Assembly (NCBI RefSeq): GCF_050436995.1
Contig: NC_134763.1
Coordinates: 5,890,001 to 5,954,000 of the forward strand
Direction: 5' to 3'
DNA: 64,000 nucleotides
From: Anticarsia gemmatalis
Taxonomy: Eukaryota > Arthropoda > Insecta > Lepidoptera > Erebidae
The notes beneath the pieces are model-generated. The model was given only the letters and a program-made list of their open reading frames with translations, did no database searches and was not told the origin of the DNA. Below, piece after piece: positions 48,513 to 59,896 of the stretch (its first letter is position 1; each line of letters begins with the position of its first letter). Made by a program: the position numbers and the translations under genes.

Positions 48513-48737
48513 TTAGGTCGGGGAAAAACTCTTTTCGCATTATAATATGTATGAACTTGTAATAATATATTTTCTCTACACAGAACAGCTCGATATTTGG
48601 GTACCTCACGAGCTCACTGATCAGCTCACTGAAAAAAATCTAATTAACCCTGTACTCATTTGTGATTCTTGAAGACAAAGAGATTTTATTACAAGTTCAT
48701 ACATACTATATACGAAAAGACTTTTTCCCCGACCTAA
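48513..48737. mobile_element. Mariner-type MITE with TA target duplication
   Basis: The ends TTAGGTCGGGGAAAAA are perfect inverted repeats, flanked on both sides by TA (48511-48512 and 48738-48739). After a short mismatched stretch the inverted repeat resumes inside (TATGTATGAACTTGTAATAA), giving arms of about 50 bp in a 225 bp element. The TIR sequence and TA target fit mariner/Tc1 elements. No transposase remains, so this is an internally deleted derivative that would need a transposase in trans. Confidence 0.85.
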
Positions 48738-49073
48738 TATTTAGAGTGATAAAAAATCGCTTCTTACTAATCGTACGGATCGCTACAAACTTTTTTGTTT
48801 ATTGATATACACTGCCCGTTGTGGGTATTAATTTGGCCAACTGTATTATACAGTCTCTTACTACGTCACTATTCACTCAGATTATGTTCTATGACATGAC
48901 GTAAGATGTGCTGTCTGTTAGCCAGTCTTTGAAGAGCTTGCAAGGACTACAAACAAAGCCGACCACTTTGATGTGATTAGGTTACAATAAAGTGAAAATT
49001 GAATGCAAATGATATTGGTTTTGTTGATGTATATTAAGACTTTATTCCTAATGAATATTGGTGTATAATATTA

Positions 49074-49147
49074 TTCCCCAACCCGCAGTTGGTCAGCATG
49101 GTGGACTCAAGGCCTTACCCCTCCCCAATTACGGGAAGAGACCCTGC
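49074..49147 (+). mobile_element. RTE/SINE 3' region fragment
   Basis: CCCCAACCCGCAGTTGGTCAGC, GTGGTGGACTCAAGGCC and ACGGGAAGAGACCC in this order match the segment that precedes the EEAYVQQW tail in lepidopteran RTE elements (usual form CCAACCCGCATTGGAGCAGCGTGGTGG). It lacks the terminal codons and is not open. It is an old fragment. Confidence 0.6.
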
Positions 49148-49833
49148 TTTTAAACTGCCGCATACTGCACAGAATTTTACCGTGTCTAATTTATGCCTAC
49201 TCTCTATTACGAAACCATTATTACGCATAAACTTGTAGGTCCGTAGAAGATTGTAGCGATTTATCATTCAATCTCACCTCTTACCGTCAATAACAATAAA
49301 GAAATTCGTACAAATACGCAGAAATCCAAGAAATAATTAATACAGAAACAAAGCAGATCCCCCAAACAAAAATAACAAGGGCATGATTCGTTCATCCGCA
49401 CACGGTTCAAACTAATCATTTCCCGTAAAAGCATCCCCAAAAACTAGATTAAAAGGAAAAACCTCATTTACTCGGCGCCCAATGACAATGAGTTTATTTC
49501 GTCGACAAAAACTAATAAACGGTAAGAAAGGGGACATTCGCTTTCGGACATGTTTCGAGTTGGCAACAACGTGTGGTGGGCACCGTGCTATAGGCAGGCA
49601 TCTCACGTCCTCACTGCGATGTCCTCTACATCATACCCAGTTAGTCTTCAAACGTTATCTCTCGGCTTTATGTCCTGAGTTTTGCGCAAAAATATCCTCT
49701 CAACTTACGCACAAGTGTCGTATTTGTCGATTTAACTTCTAAATGTGTTTTTCTTTTCTTTTTGTTTATTTTGTCAACGGTTTAGGTATGAATATATTGT
49801 CAGTATAAGAAGCGGTTTAGGCTTGAAGTTTTA

Positions 49834-50092
49834 TCTATACTAATATTATAAAGCTGAAGAGTTTGTTTGTTTGTTTGTTTGTTTGAACGCGCTAATCTCA
49901 GGAGCTACTGGTCCGATTTGAAAAATTATTTCAGTGTTAGATAGTCCATTTATCGAGGAAGGCTATAGGCTATATTTCATCACGCTACGACCAATAGGAG
50001 CGAAGTAGCAACGAAAAATGTTACAAAAACGGGGAAACTTTTTGACCCATTCTCTCTTATGTGACGCAAGCGAAGTTGCGCGGGTCGGCTAG
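49834..50092 (+). mobile_element. Non-autonomous Helitron, copy 2
   Basis: It starts TCTATACTAATATTATAAAG after A and ends GGGTCGGCTAG before T, satisfying the Helitron end rules exactly. It has one more GTTT unit than the copy at 11939. Otherwise it differs only by scattered substitutions, indicating recent amplification. No coding. Confidence 0.92.
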
Positions 50093-53000
50093 TATTATAA
50101 TAACACGTAAAAGTACTAACTTAAAAACATAAAACTTAATGTTATAAGAACAACTAGAAATTGTAACTTTACCGTCAATTCCTAATTGCTTCAAACTCTA
50201 ATTTCTTTAACAGTAACACTTTTGTTTTAGAATACGATTACTACGAAACCGGTCAGAAACTAATCGGTATTCAACCGTCTACCTAATAAAAAGGAATCAA
50301 AATAAACTTCGTATAACCCTTACAACCAGTAAATAAATAAAAACAAAGCCCACAATCGAATAAATCATTTTATACAAGATTATCAAACAACCGAGCGGAA
50401 CCCACAAAAACTCGAATTACGAAATTTTACAAATCGGAAAACAAAAGTAAAGTTGACCCAAGATGTCCAGAAACAGATTACGGACAAATTTTCTCGACGG
50501 TTAGCCAAAATAGGCGTCAATAAATAATGTTCTGCGTTCGCAACGTTGATAATAAATAAGCAATTCCTTAGCAATAATTCGCATAAAACTAATGGTTTGA
50601 AAACGTGACAACTGAAGCGAAAACTTGCGATAAAAGTAATCAAACTGTCGTTAAAATTATTTTAGTACCTCGTGATTGTGAGGAGCAGGCCCTATACTCC
50701 CGCGCCCTCTACCTATACAACTCCGTACTACAAGATAAACTATATTTATCGAGTTCAGGTCAATAGGTTTAGTACTTCCGAAGTAGATCACCCATTTGAT
50801 AATAAACCAGGAAGTTAAAATTTATTGACGTTCATTTATGACGTTTTAAAGAGAATCTTTTACTGCAGACCAGCGCTGATGGATTTTAGTGCTCGGTCAA
50901 ACATTTCCTGTTTCATTATGACAGTTTCACGATTTATGGATATATGTTACTCGAAGTTTTAAAAAATAATCTGTCATTTTTGTGATAAGCGTATTCAAGC
51001 TATTATTTTTTTAAATAATAAACCATAATTCCATATATTTTCATTTTCATATTCATGAAATAATTCAATGAAATATTCTACGTCTCTTGATTACAGTTTA
51101 ATCTACTATAAATAATACATAAATATTGTCTTACGCATTATGAGTAACATTGAGAGATAGCTAGGCACGTTTTATTTCAATTTCAACACGTTTATTCTTT
51201 ATTCTTATACATTCACACTCGTACATACTTTTACAACATTGCGATGTTCATATTCATAGGCAATTTCACCAAGTTTATGTTCGCGTTTAACTCGATTCGC
51301 TTGTAAATAGTCGTAAATTCATGGCAGGCTAGGCGAGCCTATATCGAAGATCGGTCCGGAGTGAACGTCAAATATTTGTTTCATTTTTTCGCTTTCACGA
51401 AACAGTTTTCAAATTTATGACACTCGACTCGTCTAGTGCCCTGGCCCAAGGGGCTTAACCTGAAATGGACGCGCGGCCGCCGCCGAGGAAAATATATTTC
51501 CAAGTTTACTGGTCCATAAATAACTGTGGAGTGACAGGGCGATGATAAACTCTCGAGCGAGAGTTCATCTCACGTCGCTTACTGAATATTGAACGAACAC
51601 AAGCCCTAATGTAATGCCGCTATACATTCAATAATTGTGCTAATTATGCGTCAGCCGCCAGTGTGGACACGCCGCGCTCGCCCGGATAATTGGACAGATC
51701 ACAGCACCAATAATTGTTGTCATTTTAGATATTTAAACCTCGCCACTGAAAGGGATTCCTATTCATTCAGTTTGTGATGATTTCTGACTATTGAGTTTGC
51801 AATAATTACGTTTTGTATTGTGACTTTCGTTGTCATCAATAGTCGGTACATTAATTAAAATAAACCGTTTTACATGCTTTTAATTTTAAGCTAGTGCATT
51901 TTTATTTAAATGTCAGCAACTGTTGTTTGCAGAAAGCACAGCCGGCGCAACTTTTAACTAAGAACCGAACCGAATAAATGAATTTGTTTACAATGTAGGT
52001 GTATAAAATAAAGACACGGGAGTGAAACAATCCGCGCGGGACTATATACCAAACAAAATAAAAGTAACAAATAAAACTATTTGGACTGAAGTTAGTTTTT
52101 ATTCAGCGCAACGGATGTATTTTGCAGCTCTCCAAAGAAACGAAGTCCACTGAAAATCTGCACTAAATACTGTTTTCAAGTAAAGTTCCTTTGTCTTGGT
52201 ACTCTTTGTTTACTTTACAATTGTGAGTGGAACAATACAAAAAGGTCCGAATTTCGCTAACAACCTAAGCCCCAGTGGAAGTTTTAATTGCTTCGGAATA
52301 AGTCCACACCTAACCCTGGCCCGGGGCGAGATCGGCAACTTGCCTGGAAGAAGCTAGATCGAGTCATTTGCCTAAAACGTTAGGTTCGCTTTAACTTGTG
52401 AACATTGCAAGTTAACGCGGGAACTGATTCCTACGTTCTGTACACTAATGACGCTTTAGCGATACTTCAAATTGATGTTCCATTGATGCCTATGTTTTAC
52501 AATGCGTAAGTTGGACGAAGCACTTTGCAAGCAATTTTTGATTGTTCATCTTTCAGTACATAATTTACTATATTTACCTAGACTGTTTATTTGATATTGA
52601 TGTGCACTGCTATTTACGTTGCAGGATTCCTCCTTAAACTGATAAGTCACCTGGCACATTATTTCTACGAAATCTAGATGAGCGAAAGTCTCAACGTAGA
52701 AAAAATACCCTACATTCACTGCGCTCTTATTGGCGAACATTTTCTTTCATATCGATGTAAGTAAACAGAATACCTCCACGTGTTAGGCTTAACAAACAAT
52801 CTTAAAGGTTATGTACAGTCGGCTACAGAAGTCGCTTAACAACTTCATATTATTAAAGCTTTTTCACTTCGAAAAAATAAAACAAAATCCGCTAGAATTT
52901 GTTGGAATTAAACTTTTCACTCTCAATTTTTTTTCGATGGAATAATACCTAAGAATAAAAGATTTCGAAAGACTTAATATGTTCAGCGTCTTCTGTAGTT

Positions 53001-54413
53001 AAGTGTACATAATAGTGGCAAAGCTCTCTGCTAGTCATATGAGGCAATTGATAGCAATAATATGAGTCCCGTGCAAAACTGTAATATGACGTTCAATGTT
53101 TGTTTTGCGAGTTAGCGAACGACATATTGAAAAGTATTATCTTTAAGATTTAAAATATGTGTAATGTGCATATAAATTTCACTTTTGTGTACAATTTATA
53201 TGAAATGAAAAGATACACATAGTAAATAAAAGTATATTCTTGTTTTTCGCTTTTGCGATATAAATATGTTACATAGAAATAATGTATCTATGAAGCTTAT
53301 TTTTCTAAAACTTTAGAATGAGTAGTAAAAATAAACGGCAAAAATGGAAAGCAATAACAGCTGGTAACACTAGTCAAATATCAAATGAATAATTTCAGGT
53401 AGAAAACTCGATAACGTTCAACGAAACCGTTGAAACACAACAAAGTATAGAAAAGCCGCAGGTGCGAGTACAGCAATAAATTCCTAAGTAAATAACGAGT
53501 GCATTTATTAACGCTAATAAAGTTGGCCGCCACCGTCGCCTTTACGACGACGCCGACGCCCTGAGTTTTGCAATTGACGTACAAAAATTATTCGCGTTTG
53601 TAGTACCGCAACTTGCGCCACCACTCGCCGTTATACTTGTACTTTGTTACCTCGCTGAATAAATGTAGATAGTTTGCTTTAATACCTTTTGTAAATATTA
53701 CTCAGGATTTTTTTTCATATTTTTTGTCACGTCATCGTGATTGTCGTGTGTAACTAGAAGGCATATTTAAAGAAATATTTATTTTACTACATTAAATACA
53801 TTTGATAAATTAGTTGACCATTACACAAAATTATGTTTCAAAAGTCTACAATTTTAAACTTGGATAGACTTGATTCTTAGTAGCAATTTGACTCAGATAA
53901 TTTACAATCTAAGACTCTAGTTAACCACTCGAGATATAATGGATAAGATCAGTCAAAAACTAATCTAAATACTTTTGAATAATTTGTAAAAGTTTTTTAT
54001 CCTCGGGGTACGTATTTCATGATAACGAAATCCATGTAACTGTAGTTTTAACTTTCACCCAGATTGAGTGGGACAGTCTGACCCCAGGTTTATCTGTAAA
54101 ATTTTCTATTACACAAACATTATCGTTATTCATTTGAAATCTCGTAATACTGCGAATTAAAGTGACTTAGGTATTCGATTTAGGGTAAAAAATATCGTGG
54201 AAAGTTTGAATAGTTAGTGGCTGAACATTACCTAAAGTTGAACCTCAAGTTATCGTTTTATGACAGAATCAAACTAAATCTGTCCACGAGGTGGTCTAAA
54301 CAGAGCCCTTGACATTCATTAATTTGGTTATTAACTGTGTATGCGTATTATGACTGATTGTTAATAAATATAGACAAAACAAAATAAAATTGTCTTATAA
54401 ACAAAGAAAAGTT
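50093..54413. other. Non-coding sequence
   Basis: AT-rich and unique, with a GC-rich island at 51430-51720 and a CG-dinucleotide-rich patch at 53520-53570 (CGACGACGCCGACG). Open frames are short and unsupported. Confidence 0.65.
51430..51720. other. GC-rich island with palindrome and homeodomain cores
   Basis: GCGCGGCCGCCGCCGAGG is followed by the palindrome AACTCTCG-AG-CGAGAGTT at 51548-51565. Repeated ATTA cores follow at 51628-51650 and 51686-51720 (CAATAATTG, GCTAATTATG, GGATAATTGG, CAATAATTG). Evenly spread homeodomain-type cores in a GC-rich, non-repetitive block make this the best enhancer candidate in the window. There is no direct proof. Confidence 0.35.
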
Positions 54414-54574
54414 GCCGAGCTTTTCTAGTTGTCGATATTAGTGAGTATCGGCAGTTTGACAAAAAAGGTGTCTTGCAAAAATAGTTCCCACTGAGTAAGC
54501 TAGGAGTGCTGATCGGATTTTCATATAATTGTTTTTCAAAAGTTAGCCTGTTGCCGATAGTTGTCGTTCCTCTG
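54414..54574 (+). mobile_element. MITE copy 6 (CGATTCTCTAC family), old
   Basis: Recognisable segments in family order are GTTGTCGATATTAGTGAGTATCGG, CAGTTTGAC, CTTGCAAAAATAGTTCCCAC, AGCTAGGAGTGCTGAT and CCTGTTGCCGATAGTTGTC. Both terminal repeats are badly eroded. This is the most diverged near-complete copy. Confidence 0.6.
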
Positions 54575-55028
54575 ATTATTATTTTGCGAACTAACATTAT
54601 AAAACTATGTCTAACTCCCAACAAAAATATTCAAGCAATTCAAAGACCACAAAGTCAAGTCTAGACAACATTTCCATATTATTTCCTATACAAAAATGTA
54701 AAATCAAAACAAAGTAAGTAGTTAAAACCAACACGTTATGAGCTGAAACCAGCTGTGTGAAGTTCACACGTCCTTGGAGAACACTCTTATTAGTGTAGGT
54801 ATCGTTCGGATTTCTTAGATTTCGCCAATATACTCGTGTTGTATTTTAGCACATGTGCTTATAGCCCGGCAAATTGTAGCCCAGTGTTTATTGTGACTAT
54901 GTGGACGTAGTACGAGCTTGCTCTTAGTAACAGTATTGTGATTTTACGCCGCGTTTCACTTCCTTCGAATAAATATTGTTTGTTTTTGACACATCATGTC
55001 TGAATAGCTCTGATTACTATTCTATTAA

Positions 55029-55044
55029 GTACGTACGTACGTAC
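55029..55044. repeat. (GTAC)4 self-complementary repeat
   Basis: Four perfect GTAC units, 16 bp, self-complementary throughout. Confidence 0.9.
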
Positions 55045-56341
55045 TATTTATTTTAAGAGATACTTAGTAATTAAATGTCTTGAATCCGCAATCCTTAGAC
55101 ACAAAGCACTTGCATTGGTGGCCACTTTAAGCCACTATACACAATAAACCACAAAAACCACATCCAAATCAAAACACTACTTTTACAAAAGTGCAAAAAT
55201 ACATATATATACACACAGGCAAATACAGAACCCCAATTTGAAGCCGGTTAAAAATGATGATGTCTTTTCAAGTTAGAACTCTATATGTATTCGTAACCAC
55301 AATTCAACAACTCTATCATTTGAACATCACATGTAAAGCACGAACATATTAAATCCTTACAACTGTAAAATTGCAATTTCGGGGAACGCGTAAAGAGGAC
55401 ACCCATTATATGGCCGCAACACGAAATTTAATTTCCACGAAACATGTAAGCAGATCTATAATTTCATATCAGCGGTATTGGAATCATATTAACCGGTAAT
55501 AATAAAATAATATAAGAATTTCACTCGTATGATTTTCGCCGTTTTTCATAGAAAGTAGGAGTACTTTTGTGAAAACAGTAGGTATATTGATATCTATGAA
55601 TTTTAAGCACACAATACATTAATATGCCTACCACTGATCTGCTTCAATTGTTTAAAGTAATATCTTGCTAATATAAAACACGCTTATAAAAGCACATTTT
55701 CAAAATATCCTGTTTGTTTTGAGATTGCCCTTAGGAGAGATATGACATTTATTTTACAGATAAGTTCAAGCACAGGTGAAAACTTCGAGAAATAATATTA
55801 TGTGAATAAAACTTTAGGTGTTTACATTATTTTATAAGTTGGTTCGTTTCATAAACGTTTTCTTTTAACGGTAAACTATTTAATTCTTACTCTTGGACTT
55901 ATTACACTAAAGTACTTAAATTGTTTTGACAGTTAGAAATTAATCCATCAATTGGCAAAGTTATTTACAATTGGACAAAATATTTTTAAAACCTTGTGTA
56001 ATGGTAATAATTTAGAAGACACCTAAACCTGCGCGCTGTACCGGTCTTCATACCAAAAATCTACAAAATATGTCCAAAAATACGAAGACTCTCTCATTAC
56101 CTTTCTATGTCTTTTGTTGATACAAATTGACCACAATAAACAGCCAGCCGATGTTATCAGTACTATGTTGTGACGTTTCCTCACAACAAAATATTCCGTA
56201 AAAGGACAAAAACCCGCAAAAAGGAGATACATCTAACTAGATAACTTCTTTAGTAGGTCAATGGACTGGCGTGACTACGTTGAACCACTGTGCAGACAAA
56301 CTATAGTAGTTCTATTTGATTATGACCTTGAGTTTCAATGA

Positions 56342-56470
56342 CCTACGATAGTTAAGCGTCTCCGTGTTTTGAAAGACTCGTAAAAATTGGTCCTAGGTGC
56401 TGTCAATTCATGTAGCAGTCGACAAAGTACGTCAAACGCCTTCGGGCGAATTATAGGCTCAAAGACGACT
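56342..56470 (+). mobile_element. 5S-type SINE body fragment, copy 3
   Basis: GTCTCCGTGTTTTGAAAGAC, CTCGTAAAAATTGGTCC, TAGCAGTCGACAAAGTACGTC and GCCTTCGGGCG follow the body order of the SINEs at 31207 and 38391 and of common lepidopteran relatives. The 5S head is absent, so this is a truncated and diverged copy. Confidence 0.45.
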
Positions 56471-57799
56471 TGACTAAATTTTAACAATTAAGATACATCA
56501 CTATAATATCATTAAACTCTATCCATATTAAAGTCAGTTTTTTTTCTATACATTCTGTGTCAAAAGCTAAAAAAATATTCGTCTAATGAAGTTTTGTAAT
56601 GTGGAGGACATGTAGTCGTTTATTGTGTATATTATTATTACCCACCTCATTGTCTAAAGCTAAAATTGCGTCCTCAATAACAATAATTTATCTACTGACT
56701 AAATTCGTCTTTGTCAACAAAACAATATTAAACTTTCAACTAACTTTACTCTTAAATAAATGTAATTTAAAAGAGGTAAGTATAAATACTTGTTGTCATT
56801 TATTAATTTGAAATTTATTTCTGGTGTTAAAAGCCATGTAAAATGTCAACATTTTTGTAAATAACCTCAAACTTTTTCATCGGGTTTTTGCTTCGAGGAA
56901 TTGTGCTTGTCGCTCTTTCCTGGAAATCGTATATTTGGATATTCGGCGACATTTTCTGTGATGAAAAATAACTTAAGTAAAATGTTATGTTTTTACCCCA
57001 GTAAACGTGTTATTGAAGTAATAAAATCGCTATAGAGTTCGACAATGTGTAAACAGCATATTCTAAAAACATATGTTACGCAAAGGTGTATTTAAAATAT
57101 TTTTTTCTTATAAAATAATTAAGAGCTGTTTTACAATTAAATTATTTTATATGTCTAAACATTTGTTTTATTTATCTATAAAACGATTAGTAGAGTTTTC
57201 CAAATGCATATAGTTTTTAACTTAACTTAAACTTAACATAGTTCATGATGAAATGAGTAATTATGAATAAGATTTTGAACAAAGTTCATAGTTCAGTAGG
57301 ACATGCAGAATACAAGGGTCGCAGTAAGGTCGCAAGTCCCAACGAAACTTCTGACTTACATTGCGTTGCGGTTGCGGCGGGAACCAGTAAACACCGCTAC
57401 TTTAGCTTCTACAATAACGTAGCAAGTAGACTCGTTTCCGCTCTCGGGAACTTTTGCGAGCTACGAGTTACATTACCCACCTCGGATTCGAAGACGTTTT
57501 TATTTAGCTTTGTTTGATATGTTCCAAGGAAAGGTGAGGAAATAATTACGTTGATTACTTGTGAAATAGTTTGAGTTTCCAGTACGGTTTTATTAGAGGC
57601 TGTCTTGATGATCTACCGCCATAGCTATGCTCATAAAAAAGTTACTAGTTCGCAAAAAATGTGATGGTGCTAAAGTTGAGCTCCTTAGTGACTCTGCAGT
57701 AGAAAAAAACTGTCATATTATATTTTAATCATAGTAATATAACATAAATAAATAGTTGGGACACACGTGTTTCGTAACAAGTGAACGGGTGAAATAAAA

Positions 57800-58272
57800 A
57801 TGCCATCAAAAACATTCTGTAAAAACCTCAAGTCTCGCCGTAAAAAGTGGTGAGATCTATATAATACCAAGTCGATTAATCTATTTAGTCTCTACTTAAA
57901 GGACCTTCTGTCTTAAGTTATTACGTATGTTATTATCATGCCAATTTTTAAAAAAATACCTTTAAAACAAATAGACCGACCTGGCCATCGCATGATTTGA
58001 TTATTAGTTTGTATCACACTACACAGCACGACGAGAAGTTAATGCTCCTGAAATCTTAATGGCGAATTTGTGTTTTCTTGCGATGACCAAGTCGATCTAT
58101 TTGTTTTAAAGGTATATTTTTTTTAAATTGGCATGATAATAACATACGTAATAACTTAAGACAGAAGGTCCTTTAAGTAGAGACTAAATAGATTAATCGA
58201 CTTGGTATTATATAGATCTCACAACTTTTTACGGCGAGACTTGAGGTTTTTACAGAATGTTTTTGATGGCAT
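57800..58272. repeat. Foldback module of copy C
   Basis: Outer arms match as reverse complements from ATGCCATCAAAAAC inward for about 190 bp, with few differences (for example AAGTGGTGAG on one arm against the reverse complement of CTCACAACTT on the other). The spacer matches that of copy B in the same relative orientation. Confidence 0.85.
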
Positions 58273-58957
58273 CTCACTTCTTTTTGTAGAGCGAACATAA
58301 GTCCAATTTGTATGGAAAGACGTTTTTTTTTCATAATTCAACATATTTTCCTATGGGAATTTTGTTCAGTTTCATGGGCTAAACACTCTTACCCACCCTA
58401 TACCCCCTCCCGTTATGCCTCATATAGTAGGTGCCTATTTACACCTATTTATTTTATTTTCTACAGTAATAATAATTCATTATCTGCAAATGTAACCTTG
58501 TAATCTTATACATTTATATGGGATTACAAAGTTATTGTTGCAGTTGGTGTATTTAGAAAACTGGACCGAAATTAGAAAATATTAAATTTTTCCCATGATT
58601 AAGATACTAAACCCTATTTGTATTCTAAATTTTAAGCTTCTAAGTCTGCTAGAAGTACCTTAGACTTTTGATGATCGGTGAGTCAGTGAGTCAGTGAGTC
58701 AGTGAATCAGTGAGTGACAAAATTCAAAATTTTAACAAGTTGTCATTCTTAAACTACTGGTTCAAATTGACTGAAATTTTAAATATATCGTGTTTATACA
58801 ATGACTAATTAGTTGCTGAAAATCCAGGCTTCTTGTTTTATCCACAACGAAATTATAGGGGTGTCAAAAATAGCCCGAATTGCTTCGAGAAAAGGATGTT
58901 ACGGCCGTGCCGCTTTTTTTTTGCTCGACTTGCGGGGGCACTTCCGTGCCCCCAGAT
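57800..58957 (-). mobile_element. Foldback family, copy C (complete, 1158 bp)
   Basis: A complete reverse-strand copy. The terminal hairpin GGGGGCAC/GTGCCCCC lies near 58957 and the foldback module at the low-coordinate end, finishing ATGCCATCAAAAAC at 57800. Its sequence is much closer to copy B than to A2, including absence of the AGCTCAGTCTTTCTGG block. The TGACTCA tandem has an additional unit compared with B. Flanks (GAAATAAAA and AGGAACTC) show no target duplication. Confidence 0.85.
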
Positions 58958-59641
58958 AGGAACTCAGCCAGTTCTCGTCAATAAGTTCTTTAAACTAACT
59001 ATTCGTGGACTTCACATTTAATTTTGTACACAAAAATAACAGAGGGCACTCTTACTCGCAATCGATATTGGATATCCATAGTAACAGAAACGATCTCAAG
59101 ACATATTATTTCATCGGACGGCGAACGATCTGACACCTACTAGTCAAACTTTGCTTCTTGGAACCATCAGTAGAGCTAATAGGAGGTTTCATATCTCGTA
59201 TACTCCTGAGTTAATTAGATCTTGGTATGTACTGTATGTAGTTTAGATTTCACTGCGTTATATAAACTCCTACCTGAAGTACTAATGAACGTATCGTCCC
59301 GAAGGTATTTTGTATATGTTATTTATAGAATGCCTGTGACAAGGCATTCACCTGATACTTTGCCTTACACAATGAGCAAGTGGGACTCCCACACAAGGCG
59401 ACACGTAGGTACCAACATTTACAAAAAAACACGTTTATTTTATGGTAGTTTTTTTTTTGGTGTTTGTAGTTATGGCGGCAACAGAAATACATCATTTGTG
59501 AACATTTCAACTGTCTGACTGTCATGGTTCATGAGATACAGCCTGATGACAGACATAAAGCTCCCAGTAATAGAATCCCGAATCCTGAAAATAACAATAA
59601 CACAACGAATATACGGCAAAGGGCCACGAATTTACTAAAGA
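58958..59641. other. Non-coding sequence
   Basis: Unique sequence between two transposons. The 98-codon frame at 59222-59518 overlaps a reverse-strand frame and has no domain. Confidence 0.6.
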
Positions 59642-59896
59642 CTAGCCGACCCGCGCATCTTCGCCTGCATCACATAAATGGGTCATAATTATTTTCCCCG
59701 TTTTTGTAACATTTTATACTGGTACTCTGCTCCTATTGGTCGTAGCGTGATGATAAATTGCTTATAGCCTACCTTGATAAATGGGTTCGGATGGATTCGG
59801 TGGCTTGATAGATCGGACCCGTAGTTCCTGAGATTAGCGCGTTCAAACAAACAAACAAACAAACTTTTCAGCTTTATAATATTAGTATAGTATAGA
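59642..59896 (-). mobile_element. Non-autonomous Helitron, copy 3
   Basis: Reverse-strand copy. The CTAG end is at 59642-59645, next to host T on that strand. The TC start is at 59896-59895, next to host A. A partial repeat of the first bases (TCTATACTATACTAATATT) resembles the duplicated start of copy 1. The (GTTT)n tract is present. It is more diverged than copies 1 and 2 in the middle. Confidence 0.88.

Larger units (their letters stand above)
54575..57799. other. Non-coding sequence
   Basis: AT-rich sequence with a (GTAC)4 palindrome at 55029-55044 and a headless SINE fragment at 56342. The 84-codon frame at 57263-57517 sits in a slightly GC-richer patch and has no domain. Confidence 0.6.

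Noticed and set aside
57263..57517. 84-codon open frame in a GC-richer patch
   Set aside because: No homology recognised and no splice context. Kept only as non-coding sequence.
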